A stretch of DNA of 62,261 bases from an uncultured Eubacteriales bacterium (GTDB taxonomy: Bacteria; Bacillota; Clostridia; Christensenellales; UMGS416): assembly GCA_900542005.1 (NCBI GenBank), contig UQLW01000019.1, positions 1 to 62,261 on the forward strand, in the 5' to 3' direction. Of this stretch, positions 8,966-17,075 are shown piece after piece; within the stretch, counting starts at the first letter, position 1; each line of letters opens with the position of its first letter. The translations under genes were made by a program, and so were the position numbers. The notes below the pieces were generated by a model that worked only from the letters and a program-made list of their open reading frames with translations, did not search any database and was not told where the DNA came from.

Positions 8966-10260
8966 GAATACCGACGATTGACTGCGTGACCGGCCAGGGC
9001 AGCGAATATTTTGAGCAGCTTAAGAGCCGTTCGCAGCTGGATATGCGCGAGGAACGGGAAAGGGTATGCGAGATTATCGAGGCGGTGCGAAGCCGGGGCG
9101 ACGCGGCGCTGCTGGAATATGAGGCGCGGTTTGACCGGGTGGAGCTGACCTGCGGGACGCTGGAGGTAACGGAGGCGGAAATCCAGGCGGCCTACCGCCA
9201 GGTAGGAGACGAATGGCTGTCCTGCCTGCGGCAGGCCATTGCCAGCATCCGGGATTTTCATGAGCGGCAGAAGAAGCAGAGCTGGATGAATGCCGAGCCC
9301 GGCAGGGTGGTGGGCAGCCGGGTGATTCCCATGAAGCGGGTGGGCGTGTATGCCCCGGGCGGCCGCGCGCTGTATCCCTCGACCGTGCTGATGGACGCGC
9401 TGCCGGCTAAGGTCGCCGGCGTGCGGGAGATCATCCTGTGCACGCCCCCCCAGCCCGATGGGAAGGCCCCGGCCGTGACGCTGGTAGCCGCCCGGGAGGT
9501 GGGCGTGGACCGGATCTTCAAGGCGGGCGGCGCCCAAGCCGTGGCGGCGATGGCGTTGGGGACCGATACGATCCCGCGGGTGGATAAGATCGTAGGCCCC
9601 GGGAATATCTATGTGACCCTGGCCAAACGGGAGCTGTACGGATATGTCGGCATCGATATGGTAGCCGGCCCCTCCGAGGTGCTGGTGGTGGCCGACGACA
9701 GCGCTACGCCCCGTTATGTGGCGGCGGACCTTCTGTCCCAGGCGGAGCATGATCCGCTGGCCGCGGCCATCCTGGTGACGCCCTCGGCCGGGCTGCTGGC
9801 CGCGGTGCGGGAGGAGCTGGAAAAGCAGTGCGCCGCCCTGCCTAAAAAGGAAATTGCCGAGCATTCCCTGACCCATTTCGGCGCCCTTATCCGCGTATCG
9901 GATCTTGCCCAGGCGATTGAGATCGCCAACACCATCGCCCCGGAGCATCTGGAGCTGTCGGTGGCGGAGCCCTTCGCCTGGCTGGGCGCGGTGGAAAATG
10001 CCGGCGCGGTATTCCTGGGCCACTATGCGCCGGAACCCCTGGGCGACTATTTCGCCGGCCCCAACCATGTGCTGCCCACGTCGGGGACGGCAAGGTTCTT
10101 CTCGCCGCTGTCGGTGGATGACTTTGTGAAGCGCTCCTCTGTGATCTATTATTCTCAGGATGAGCTGAAAAAGGTCTATCAAACGGTGGCGGCGCTGGCT
10201 GATTCTGAGGACCTGGCGGCTCACGCGCGTTCGGTGCGGATCCGCTTTGAGGAGCAATAG
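8962..10260 (+). CDS. hisD: Histidinol dehydrogenase HisD
   Basis: 432 residues, the usual length. It catalyses the last two steps of histidine biosynthesis, oxidising L-histidinol to L-histidine with NAD and a zinc ion. Motifs seen: GVYAPGGRALYPSTVLM, KIVGPGNIYVTLAKR, the catalytic block IDMVAGPSEVLVVAD, LSQAEHDP, the Glu/His pair in IAPEHLEL, and GPNHVLPTSGTARF with a zinc-ligand His. The start overlaps the hisG stop by 4 bp. Confidence 0.98.
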   Translation: MRIPTIDCVTGQGSEYFEQLKSRSQLDMREERERVCEIIEAVRSRGDAALLEYEARFDRVELTCGTLEVTEAEIQAAYRQVGDEWLSCLRQAIASIRDFHERQKKQSWMNAEPGRVVGSRVIPMKRVGVYAPGGRALYPSTVLMDALPAKVAGVREIILCTPPQPDGKAPAVTLVAAREVGVDRIFKAGGAQAVAAMALGTDTIPRVDKIVGPGNIYVTLAKRELYGYVGIDMVAGPSEVLVVADDSATPRYVAADLLSQAEHDPLAAAILVTPSAGLLAAVREELEKQCAALPKKEIAEHSLTHFGALIRVSDLAQAIEIANTIAPEHLELSVAEPFAWLGAVENAGAVFLGHYAPEPLGDYFAGPNHVLPTSGTARFFSPLSVDDFVKRSSVIYYSQDELKKVYQTVAALADSEDLAAHARSVRIRFEEQ

Positions 10261-10261
10261 C

Positions 10262-10846
10262 ATGAGAAGCGCGGCGATTACCCGGATAACCGGAGAGACG
10301 CAGATTTCCCTGACCCTGAAGCTGGATGGCGGCGGCCAGGCCAAGGCCAACACTGGCGTAGGCTTCCTGGATCATATGCTGGCGGCGCTGGCCAAGCATG
10401 GCATGCTGGATCTGTCGGTGGAATGCAGAGGGGATCTGGCGACAGGAAGCCATCATACGGTTGAGGATGTGGGGATTGTATTGGGGCAGGCGCTGAACCA
10501 GGCGCTGGGCGATAAGCGCTCGCTGACCCGCTATGCCACCTTTACCGTACCCATGGATGAAGCCCTTTGCATGGTGAGCCTGGATGTGAGTGGGCGCCCG
10601 TTCCTGGCCTTTGACGCGGCGATCACCCCAGGCCTGCTGGGTAACTATGAGACCGAGGCCACGGAGGACTTTTTCCGGGCGGTGGCGGTATCCGCCGGCA
10701 TGACGGTGCATATGCGCCAGCTGGCAGGCACGAACAGCCACCACATTATCGAGGCCTTCTTCAAGGCCTTTGCCCGCGCGCTGGACGCCGCGGTTCGGAT
10801 TGATCCCCGGGTGCAGGGCGTGCCCTCCACCAAGGGCGTGCTTTAG
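10262..10846 (+). CDS. hisB: Imidazoleglycerol-phosphate dehydratase HisB
   Basis: 194 residues from the ATG at 10262 (MRSAAITRITGETQ), with GAGGAG provided by the end of hisD. It dehydrates imidazole glycerol phosphate to imidazole acetol phosphate using manganese. Both His-rich metal motifs are present: GFLDHMLAALAKHG, SHHTVEDVGIVLGQAL, and NSHHIIEAFFKAFARALDAA near the C-terminus. It is a stand-alone dehydratase without a fused histidinol-phosphatase domain. It follows hisD with one intervening base. Confidence 0.97.
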   Translation: MRSAAITRITGETQISLTLKLDGGGQAKANTGVGFLDHMLAALAKHGMLDLSVECRGDLATGSHHTVEDVGIVLGQALNQALGDKRSLTRYATFTVPMDEALCMVSLDVSGRPFLAFDAAITPGLLGNYETEATEDFFRAVAVSAGMTVHMRQLAGTNSHHIIEAFFKAFARALDAAVRIDPRVQGVPSTKGVL

Positions 10847-10855
10847 GAGGGAACC

Positions 10856-11581
10856 ATGAATATCTATCCTGCGATTGATCTGAAGGATAACGCCTGTGTG
10901 CGGCTTCTGCAGGGCCGGATGGAGGATGCGACAGTCTACGGCAGGGATCCGGCGCAGATGGCCCGGCGATGGGTGTCCGAAGGGGCGCGATGGCTGCATG
11001 TGGTGGACCTGGACGGAGCTTTTGCCGGTGAATCGGTCAATCTGCCGGCAATCCAGGCCATTGTGGCGGCCTCCGGCATCCCCGTACAGTTGGGGGGCGG
11101 AATCCGCACCCTGGAGCAGATTGGACGGATGCTGGAGCAGGTGGGCGTGCAGCGGGTCATCCTGGGGACTGCGGCCATCGAGGAGCCGGATCTGGTGGCG
11201 GAGGCCGTGCGGCGCTATGGGGAGCGGATAGCCGTGGGCATCGATGCCTCCCAGGGGCGCGTAGCGGTCAGAGGCTGGGCAGAGGCCACGGCGGTGACGC
11301 CGGTGGAGCTGGGGCTGAAGATGACGGCCCTGGGCGTTCAGACCATTATTTATACCGATATCAGCCGCGATGGGATGCTGACGGGGCCCAACTTTGAAGC
11401 AACAAAGGAGCTGATTGAAGCGACCGGCGCGCAGGTGATTGTCTCCGGGGGCGTAGCGAGCCTGGAGGATGTCCGGCGCTCCCGGGCCATCGGCGCGGAA
11501 GGCGTGATCCTGGGCCGGGCCATGTACACCGGCGCGGTGGCCCTGGGCCAGGCGCTGAAGGAAGCGGAGGCAGGAATATGA
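10856..11581 (+). CDS. hisA: ProFAR isomerase HisA
   Basis: 241 residues. This TIM-barrel enzyme isomerises the aminoaldose ProFAR to the aminoketose PRFAR. Features: N-terminal YPAIDLKDNACVRLLQG with the catalytic Asp, WLHVVDLDGAF, QLGGGIRTLEQI, YTDISRDGMLTGPN with the second catalytic Asp, and VSGGVASLEDV phosphate-binding residues. AGGAGG lies upstream. The stop overlaps the next start as ATGA. Some HisA relatives (PriA) also act in tryptophan synthesis; nothing here specifically indicates that. Confidence 0.96.
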   Translation: MNIYPAIDLKDNACVRLLQGRMEDATVYGRDPAQMARRWVSEGARWLHVVDLDGAFAGESVNLPAIQAIVAASGIPVQLGGGIRTLEQIGRMLEQVGVQRVILGTAAIEEPDLVAEAVRRYGERIAVGIDASQGRVAVRGWAEATAVTPVELGLKMTALGVQTIIYTDISRDGMLTGPNFEATKELIEATGAQVIVSGGVASLEDVRRSRAIGAEGVILGRAMYTGAVALGQALKEAEAGI

Positions 11582-12774
11582 AGCTGATCGGACGCTGCGG
11601 GCAGCAGGCGGACGCCTGCGTGATGTCGCTGGCAGAATTTCAAAAGGCTCCTCCTGGGACGCCGGCGATCCTGGCGGCTGCGCCGGTTGATTTTGCGCAG
11701 GCCGATGCCTGGATCCGGTCGGGCGCGGAGCGCATCCTGCTGGAAGGGGACCGCCTGGGCGATGGCGAGCTGATCCATGAGCTGGCCGTAGGGCTGGGGC
11801 GGAACCGGGTGGCGGTACGGATTCCGGTAGCCATGCGCGGCGGCGTGCTGTCGCTGGCAGAGGATGGCGCCAATATTGTAGGTTCGGATCGGGTGCTGGA
11901 TTGGGCCAGGATGAGCGAGCGCCGCTGGGGCGACGAGCTGTGGCTGGATCCGGCGGAAGGCCTGGACGAGGGGCTTCTGGAGGCGTTGCGGCAGATTGCC
12001 GGGGCGGTAAGGGTACGCCTGGTGCTGTGCTGCGCAGGTTCTGCCGATTGGAGGCGCTTGGCGCGGGAAGAGTATCTTGGCGGCCTGTACGCCCCGGATG
12101 AGCTGGAGGCGGCCCGCCAGGCGGCGCAACAGGAAACGGAAGGAGAAACGCCGGCCTTTGATCCCACAGTTATCCGCTGGGATAGCCGCGGGCTGGTGCC
12201 GGTTATCGCGCAGGACGCGGCGACTGACCGCGTGCTGATGCTGGCCTATATGAACCGGGAGGCCCTGGAACAAACGATGGCCATCGGGGAGATGGTCTAT
12301 TATTCCCGCAGCCGGCAGCAGCTTTGGCATAAGGGCGCTACGTCCGGCCATTTTCAGCGGGTCCATAGCCTGTGGTACGATTGCGATGCCGACACCCTGC
12401 TGGCCCGTGTGGAGCAGATAGGCGCGGCCTGCCATACCGGCAGCTTCAGCTGCTTTACCCATCCCATCATGGATTATGGAGAGCCTGCCGGCTACCGGGA
12501 GATCGTCCGGGAGATGGAGGGGATACTGGAACGCAAGGCCCGTCCGCAAAGCGGCTCCTATACCAACAAGCTGCTGGAGCGCGGCGTGGACAAGATCTGC
12601 AAGAAGGTGGCCGAGGAGGCCTGTGAAGTGGTGCTGGCAGCCAAGAACGGCAACCCGCAGGAGCTGACCTACGAAAGCTGCGACCTTCTCTATCATCTCT
12701 TTGTGCTTTTAGCGCAGCAGGGGGTGAGCCTGGCCGGCATCTGCCAGGAGCTGGAGGCCCGAAGAAAAAAATAG
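11578..12774 (+). CDS. hisI: HisIE (phosphoribosyl-AMP cyclohydrolase / phosphoribosyl-ATP pyrophosphatase) with an extra N-terminal domain
   Basis: 398 residues, against about 200-230 for normal HisIE. HisI spans about 195-295 (GLVPVIAQDAATDRVLMLAY, YYSRSRQQLWHKGATSG, metal motif DCDAD at 268-272, GAACHTGSFSCF with Cys285 and Cys292). HisE spans about 308-395 (SYTNKLLERG, KKVAEEACEVVLAAK, CDLLYHLFVLL). Together they hydrolyse phosphoribosyl-ATP and open the adenine ring. Residues 1-190 belong to neither domain. By eye, RSGAERILLEGDRLGDGELI and LAREEYLGGLYAPDELEAAR resemble degenerate HisF/HisA beta-alpha units, without the catalytic aspartates or the GG phosphate loops. hisF and hisH themselves are absent from this operon. 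The ATG overlaps the hisA stop. It is the last gene before the tRNA promoter. Confidence 0.93.
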   Translation: MKLIGRCGQQADACVMSLAEFQKAPPGTPAILAAAPVDFAQADAWIRSGAERILLEGDRLGDGELIHELAVGLGRNRVAVRIPVAMRGGVLSLAEDGANIVGSDRVLDWARMSERRWGDELWLDPAEGLDEGLLEALRQIAGAVRVRLVLCCAGSADWRRLAREEYLGGLYAPDELEAARQAAQQETEGETPAFDPTVIRWDSRGLVPVIAQDAATDRVLMLAYMNREALEQTMAIGEMVYYSRSRQQLWHKGATSGHFQRVHSLWYDCDADTLLARVEQIGAACHTGSFSCFTHPIMDYGEPAGYREIVREMEGILERKARPQSGSYTNKLLERGVDKICKKVAEEACEVVLAAKNGNPQELTYESCDLLYHLFVLLAQQGVSLAGICQELEARRKK

Positions 12775-12807
12775 CGGGCGGGCATCGGAAAAGTTTGTAA
12801 AAAACCT

Positions 12808-12836
12808 TTGACAAAGAGCGAAGAATCGTTTATAAT
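12808..12836 (+). promoter_or_regulatory. Consensus promoter of tRNA array 1
   Basis: TTGACA (12808-12813), a 17-bp spacer and TATAAT (12831-12836): a perfect sigma-A match. A short inverted repeat (TGCTTGC / GCAAGCA, 12851-12867) lies in the leader just before the first tRNA. Confidence 0.92.
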
Positions 12837-12870
12837 TAACTTCGCTGATGTGCTTGCGGAGCAAGCACGC

Positions 12871-12946
12871 GGGAGCATAGCTCAGCTGGGAGAGCACTTG
12901 CCTTACAAGCAAGGGGTCACAGGTTCGAGCCCTGTTGTTCCCACCA
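12871..12946 (+). tRNA. tRNA-Val (anticodon TAC)
   Basis: 76 bases including an encoded CCA. Acceptor GGGAGCA pairs with TGTTCCC. The anticodon loop is CTTACAA between CTTGC and GCAAG. The T-loop GGTTCGAGCC is intact. Confidence 0.97.
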
Positions 12947-12949
12947 TAT

Positions 12950-13026
12950 GGCCTGGTAGTTCAGCCGGTTAGAACGCTAGCCTGTCACGCTAGAGGTCGT
13001 GGGTTCGAGCCCCATCCAGGTCGCCA
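12950..13026 (+). tRNA. tRNA-Asp (anticodon GTC)
   Basis: 77 bases including an encoded CCA. Acceptor GGCCTGG pairs with CCAGGTC (one G-T pair). The anticodon loop is CTGTCAC, flanked by CTAGC and GCTAG, and the discriminator is G. Confidence 0.97.
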
Positions 13027-13030
13027 TTTT

Positions 13031-13106
13031 GCCTCGGTAGCTCAGTCGGTAGAGCAAGGGACTGAAAATCCCTGTGTCGACAGTTCGATTCTGTCCTGAG
13101 GCACCA
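13031..13106 (+). tRNA. tRNA-Phe (anticodon GAA)
   Basis: 76 bases including an encoded CCA. Acceptor GCCTCGG pairs with CTGAGGC. The anticodon loop is CTGAAAA between AGGGA and TCCCT. Confidence 0.97.
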
Positions 13107-13156
13107 GATTTGCTGGTGTAACCATCAGGCAAAGGTCTCGCCCATCGGCACACCGC

Positions 13157-13216
13157 AAAAAATGACCTTGTCAGGTTTCCGGAAACCGGAAAATTGACAA
13201 GGTCATTTTTTCCTTT
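13157..13216. terminator. Strong hairpin terminator after tRNA array 1
   Basis: AAAAAATGACCTTGTCA (13157-13173) pairs perfectly with its inverse at 13195-13211. An inner TTTCCGG/CCGGAAA hairpin lies between, and a T-run follows. The A-run on the other side makes it usable from both directions. The rest of 13107-13356 shows no gene. Confidence 0.85.
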
Positions 13217-13356
13217 GCCTTGATTGCCCATTATCAATCCTTTAGGAAGCCATCCGTCAAAGCGCCCTGCTTCCTCCCGCCCTCTCGTATGTGCAGGCAG
13301 CCGGCGCATGAGCCCCGACGCTCATGCCCGGATTTCAAAAAACTGTAATTTACCTG

Positions 13357-13385
13357 TTGACAAAATCCTTCATCTTCGTTATAAT
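13357..13385 (+). promoter_or_regulatory. Consensus promoter of tRNA array 2
   Basis: TTGACA (13357-13362), a 17-bp spacer and TATAAT (13380-13385): a perfect match. A leader of about 80 bases separates it from the first tRNA. Confidence 0.92.
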
Positions 13386-13471
13386 AGCACTTGTGATTTG
13401 CGAACGCTCGTCGTAAGCAGGTCAGTATGATGGGAAATCGCAATACGCAATGCCCTCGTTTGAGTGGATTT

Positions 13472-13547
13472 GCTGGTGTAGCTCAATTGGCAGAGCAGCT
13501 GATTTGTAATCAGCAGGTTGCGGGTTCAAGTCCCTTCACCAGCTCCA
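13472..13547 (+). tRNA. tRNA-Thr (anticodon TGT)
   Basis: 76 bases including CCA. Acceptor GCTGGTG pairs with CACCAGC. The anticodon loop is TTTGTAA between GCTGA and TCAGC. Confidence 0.97.
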
Positions 13548-13563
13548 TTATTCTTTATCATTT

Positions 13564-13648
<85 letters not shown>

Positions 13649-13651
13649 TTT

Positions 13652-13739
13652 GCGGAAATGGCGGAATTGGCAGACGCGCTAGATTCAGGTTCTAGTGAGC
13701 ACTACGCTCATGCAGGTTCAAGTCCTGTTTTCCGCACCA
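13652..13739 (+). tRNA. tRNA-Leu (anticodon CAG)
   Basis: 88 bases including CCA, with a long variable arm (TGAGCACTACGCTCA). Acceptor GCGGAAA pairs with TTTCCGC. The anticodon loop is TTCAGGT between CTAGA and TCTAG. Confidence 0.97.
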
Positions 13740-13748
13740 TGAGCATTC

Positions 13749-13800
13749 AAACCCGGACCTATACCCTACTGGTTAGAGGTTCGGGTTTGTTATTCTTTTT
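13749..13800 (+). terminator. Terminator after tRNA array 2
   Basis: AAACCCGGACCT (13749-13760) pairs with AGGTTCGGGTTT (13777-13788), followed by a T-rich tail. Confidence 0.85.
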
Positions 13801-13816
13801 GGGGGGAAATATAAGT

Positions 13817-13867
13817 AAAAGCACCGTTGAGTCCGCGCTTTTCAGGTTCGGACACAACGGTGCTTTT
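13817..13867. terminator. Bidirectional hairpin between tRNA array 2 and the convergent oxidoreductase gene
   Basis: AAAAGCACCGTTG (13817-13829) pairs with CAACGGTGCTTTT (13855-13867), with a GTCCG/CGGAC extension inside. A- and T-runs flank it on both sides, so it probably ends transcription from the minus-strand oxidoreductase too. Confidence 0.75.
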
Positions 13868-13968
13868 ACATATAATAACCCAGGTCTTTCTGAGGCGTTG
13901 CCATCCGGTTTTCACATAAAACGATAAAAGCATCCGATAAAGCGGATAATCCTGTCGAGGATACATTT

Positions 13969-15273
13969 TTATCGGATCGAGTGGTGATCATCCGATGCAG
14001 GATTGTCGATCAACCGTCCGTGTTCAGTGAAACGGGAGCCATGACATGGGCAATCCCAGGTATGCTCCGCACGGTTATATTTAAGAGCACAGCCAAGATG
14101 GGGACACCTGGGGGCTGTAGGAGTGAGAAGCCCCACCGCCGACTCAAAGGCATTGATGGCAAGCTGTGGGCGAAGCATGGTGCGTGAAGGTGAAAAAACG
14201 TCGGTATAGGGGTTGGCTTTATCTTGGACGAGATCACAAATAATATCCGCAGCGACCATGGCGTTTGTCATGCCCCATTTGTTAAAGCCCGTCGCCACGA
14301 ACACATTGGGAGTTGATTTGGCGTATTGACCGATATACGGTATACCATCCAGCGTCATGCAATCCTGCGTTGCCCATTTGCCAAAGAACTCCGGATTCTT
14401 GTAGTGTTTTCTGGCGAATGTTTCAAGCTCCTGCCAGCATCCACCCTGCTTACCTGTACGATGTCCGCCGCCCCCGAGAAGCAGCAGTCCGCCGTGGCTT
14501 CGGAAGGATAGCCCATTGTCCGATTCGTCAACATACATTCCGTCCACTGTCTGTACGCCTTTTATTGCAAGAACATAAGAACGATGCTGATAGAGCTTGA
14601 GGGGATATAAGCCATGTTTGTTGAGGATCGGAAAATGGGTTGCAATGATAAGCTTTTTATAGGTGATCTCGCCGTAATGGGTAATTGCCTTATAAGGCAT
14701 TAGCTCTACTACCTTGGTGTATTCATATATGGGTAAGTTTTTCGCAATGATGGATAAGAATTTCAAAGGATGAAACTGCGATTGATTTTTAACAAGTACG
14801 GCGCCGGCAGCGTTAATGGGAAGTTCACGGACATTTGAGAATTCGGCTTCCACACCGAGGTAGTTCAACGCGGCAACTTCCTTTTCAATCTTTTCTGGGT
14901 TGTTGAGCGAATAGACATAGGAATCCCTTTTTTGAAAATCGCAATTTATATCTCGACAAAGGCGCGCGTATTCCTGGATAGCGTTAGCTTGGGCCTCTGC
15001 GTAAAGCCGCGCTTTATTTTCGCCAAAGCGTTTCATTATTTTATCGTAAATCAAGCCGTGCCCGAGCGTGATCTTTGCTGTGGTATTTTGGGTAATTCCT
15101 CCACCGACCTCCGAGGCTTCAACCAGAATGCAATCAATCCCTGCATTCTTTAGCTTATAATTGCACAAAATGCCTGCAATTCCGCCGCCGATTATCAGAA
15201 CATCGGTGTTGATGTTTCCCTTTAACCGCTCAAAGTGCATGCGCTGCACATCCTTTGCCCATACCGATCCCAT
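13969..15273 (-). CDS. FAD-dependent oxidoreductase with C-terminal Rieske 2Fe-2S domain
   Basis: 434 residues. The N-terminus holds an FAD-binding motif, DVLIIGGGIAGILCNYKL, followed by VGGGITQNTTAKIT as in DAO/glycine-oxidase-like flavoproteins. VFVATGFNKWGMTNAMVAA is the C-terminal flavin-binding motif. The last 45 residues form a Rieske site: CPHLGC (Cys390, His392) and CPCHGSRF (Cys408, His411). Such proteins, known in Bacillus as YhfW-like, probably pass electrons between a flavin and the 2Fe-2S cluster; their substrate is unknown. The coding sequence is distinctly AT-richer than the his operon and dnaX regions, which suggests transfer. GGAGGG precedes the ATG. It is convergent with tRNA array 2. 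Confidence 0.9.
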   Translation of the reverse strand: MGSVWAKDVQRMHFERLKGNINTDVLIIGGGIAGILCNYKLKNAGIDCILVEASEVGGGITQNTTAKITLGHGLIYDKIMKRFGENKARLYAEAQANAIQEYARLCRDINCDFQKRDSYVYSLNNPEKIEKEVAALNYLGVEAEFSNVRELPINAAGAVLVKNQSQFHPLKFLSIIAKNLPIYEYTKVVELMPYKAITHYGEITYKKLIIATHFPILNKHGLYPLKLYQHRSYVLAIKGVQTVDGMYVDESDNGLSFRSHGGLLLLGGGGHRTGKQGGCWQELETFARKHYKNPEFFGKWATQDCMTLDGIPYIGQYAKSTPNVFVATGFNKWGMTNAMVAADIICDLVQDKANPYTDVFSPSRTMLRPQLAINAFESAVGLLTPTAPRCPHLGCALKYNRAEHTWDCPCHGSRFTEHGRLIDNPASDDHHSIR

Positions 15274-15548
15274 ATTTGTCCCTCCAAGATTTAGTAGGAT
15301 TAGTATTGGTTATCGGTGTAGTGCATATGCGCATTCTTCCGCATGCTGAAAACAAGGCGTCAAAAATTACGTACCCGTTCAAATCCGTATACAAAACCGG
15401 CAAGTATCTCTTTTATAGCCCTTTCACATAGCAAGCGTGCTTATAATATTGTATGATCGGCTGATAGCACTTGCCTTTTTATGGGTTCATAAGGACGCGG
15501 TTATCGCATCATGTCCCCTTTTATAAGCAGCGGTTTCACACATATCCC

Positions 15549-16097
15549 CTACTTTTTCTTGCGGAGCTTCAATTCGATCCCCTTCTTTGCTGCTGTTTCT
15601 TCAAGCAAGCCCGCGACCAAAGCGCTTTTTTCTTTCAGCGGCAGCCGTTCAAGCACAGGGCTGTTCTGAATTTGTATAAGTATCGCATGCAGCTCCTGTA
15701 CCTCCAAGAGATTTACCGCAATACAAAAGCGCGTCTTTTTTCGGCCATCATTATAGCTGGCCAGAAGAACGTCCAATATTTTTGCCTTTTCTTTCTGCTC
15801 CATATTATAGGCTTCGATTCCAATTTGCCGCGCTTTCTCCAGATCGATTTTTCTGTGCCGGTGTGTAATAAAAGAATCAAAATCGTCAATATCCTCATAT
15901 TTTTTACAAGGATATTCCCTGCATTGAAAACAATATTCCACATTCCCATGCTCCATACCGCATCTGGCGATTTTACACGACTGATTTCCCTCGCCGCCGC
16001 CACACCCGGGGCAGTTTTTATTCAGGAACATAGGACAAAGCCCGCAATTCAAACCACAAAGTGATAAAGACTGATTTCTTCGTTCAAAGCCTTTCAT
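15549..16097 (-). CDS. DUF3795 family cysteine-rich protein
   Basis: 182 residues from the ATG at 16097 (MKGFERRNQS), with GGAGGCGCC upstream; a start 24 bases further out lacks a site. The N-terminal half is cysteine-rich: LCGLNCGLCPMF, NCPGCGGGEG, SCKIARCGMEHGN and YCFQCREYPCKKY. This pattern is typical of DUF3795 proteins and looks like a metal-binding or Fe-S domain, but no function is established. The C-terminal half is charged and ends in a lysine-rich tail (LKLRKKK). Codon use is AT-richer than the surrounding genome, like its neighbour at 13969-15273, from which it is separated by about 275 bases with no visible gene. Confidence 0.8.
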   Translation of the reverse strand: MKGFERRNQSLSLCGLNCGLCPMFLNKNCPGCGGGEGNQSCKIARCGMEHGNVEYCFQCREYPCKKYEDIDDFDSFITHRHRKIDLEKARQIGIEAYNMEQKEKAKILDVLLASYNDGRKKTRFCIAVNLLEVQELHAILIQIQNSPVLERLPLKEKSALVAGLLEETAAKKGIELKLRKKK

Positions 16098-16142
16098 GGC
16101 GCCTCCAAAGCAGAAGGTCAATGGTGCTTACCTGTCATGAGT

Positions 16143-16679
16143 CTAAAGCAGGCCGGGGAAATGAGCGCGGATAAACAGAGCATAGGGATCGCCGGGCCTA
16201 TCCTGCAGATGATACTGATCAATTTCCCTCAGCAGCAATTGCCTGGCCTGTTCATGCTCCCGCGGGGACCTTTGCTCATAGCGCCTGCATATCAGCCGGC
16301 CCGCCTGCTCCAGCCGCAGCAGTTCCTCATACAGATCCGGTATCCACCGGCAGCCCGATACAGCCACGGGCGATTCGCTGACATATATCCAGGGCATATT
16401 CTCCAGTCTTGGCAATTCTGCTTCGCAGCAATATATATAGCCTCCATGGCCCCGATACACCGTCTCCATGGCATTGGGAAAGTATTCGTCATAATAGAGG
16501 GTGCCGTCCCGCCCCCTCTCATAGGGGAAATAGGTATAGGGCCGCGGCACAGGGTTCCAAGCGTATATCACCGCCAGCTCCGGGCAATCCGTCAGATAGG
16601 CATAGGGTTTGCCATGATTCGACAGGCAAGGCTGGAGCGCCCGGATATGGGGCGTCGGGCTGCCATGATATAAATGCAC
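16143..16679 (-). CDS. Hypothetical protein with an HGSP-type N-terminus, possibly ADP-ribosyltransferase fold
   Basis: 178 residues from a GTG at 16679 (V/MHLYHGSPTPHIRALQP), preceded by GAGGAGG. The opening LYHGS-x(5)-I-x(2)-LQP followed by PYAYLTDCPELAVIYAW resembles proteins with an ADP-ribosyltransferase-like fold. These begin with a similar YHGT/YHGS strand and then a Y-x-T-D segment; this is a weak, by-eye resemblance. The middle is tyrosine- and proline-rich (RPYTYFPYERGRDG), and the C-terminus is helical and charged. No partner antitoxin-like gene lies next to it; DUF3795 follows 45 bases downstream on the same strand. Function unknown. Confidence 0.65.
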   Translation of the reverse strand: MHLYHGSPTPHIRALQPCLSNHGKPYAYLTDCPELAVIYAWNPVPRPYTYFPYERGRDGTLYYDEYFPNAMETVYRGHGGYIYCCEAELPRLENMPWIYVSESPVAVSGCRWIPDLYEELLRLEQAGRLICRRYEQRSPREHEQARQLLLREIDQYHLQDRPGDPYALFIRAHFPGLL

Positions 16680-16705
16680 GCTACCACCTCCTCAAGGATA
16701 CCATC

Positions 16706-16733
16706 ATTATAGCCGTTCAGGCAGAAATAGCAA
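16706..16733 (-). promoter_or_regulatory. Promoter of the HGSP protein gene
   Basis: Minus strand: TTGCTA (16733-16728), a 16-bp spacer and TATAAT (16711-16706), 26 bp ahead of the GTG start. Confidence 0.6.
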
Positions 16734-17012
16734 GAAAGCGGAAGATCATCCCTTTGATCGGGCCAACTGCTCTTTCCGAGCGGCCCCCAAACCCGGCCTG
16801 CTTATCCGCCCCAAGGCTGCCTCAACCCGATGGTCCATCCTAGGGGCCAAAAGCCTTCTGCAGAACAGGGCGAACGGCAGGGCCTTTGCTGCGCCCACCG
16901 TCTCCGGCGGTGGATCCCCGGCCGTCCGGGCAAGGCACAGCCTCAAGCCCCATCCGGCGTCCTATGCTCACCGGCAGCGCCGCCATAGGCCGCCCGCCTT
17001 TGCTGCGGCCTC
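16734..17012. other. GC-rich intergenic stretch without a convincing gene
   Basis: Only short overlapping reading frames of low-complexity Arg/Pro/Gly composition occur on both strands, without ribosome-binding sites. The stretch holds a CCACCG/CGGTGG hairpin (about 16896-16914) and a direct repeat GCCTTTGCTGCG (near 16879 and 16997). No function assigned. Confidence 0.4.
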
Positions 17013-17042
17013 TTGACATTGCCATGCTCCTCCCATTATATT
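17013..17042 (+). promoter_or_regulatory. Promoter of the metal ATPase gene
   Basis: TTGACA (17013-17018), an 18-bp spacer and TATATT (17037-17042), 33 bp ahead of the ATG. No obvious operator palindrome for a metal repressor was seen. Confidence 0.65.
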
Positions 17043-17075
17043 ATACCCATACCCCTATAAGTAAAGGAGGACGCC

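Noticed and set aside
13652..16700. tRNA-flanked att site with a duplicated tRNA end
   Set aside because: No second copy of the tRNA-Leu 3' end was seen near the end of the AT-rich block and no integrase is present.
16746..17025. Overlapping small frames as coding genes
   Set aside because: Low-complexity Arg/Gly/Pro translation, no ribosome-binding site, no recognisable domain.
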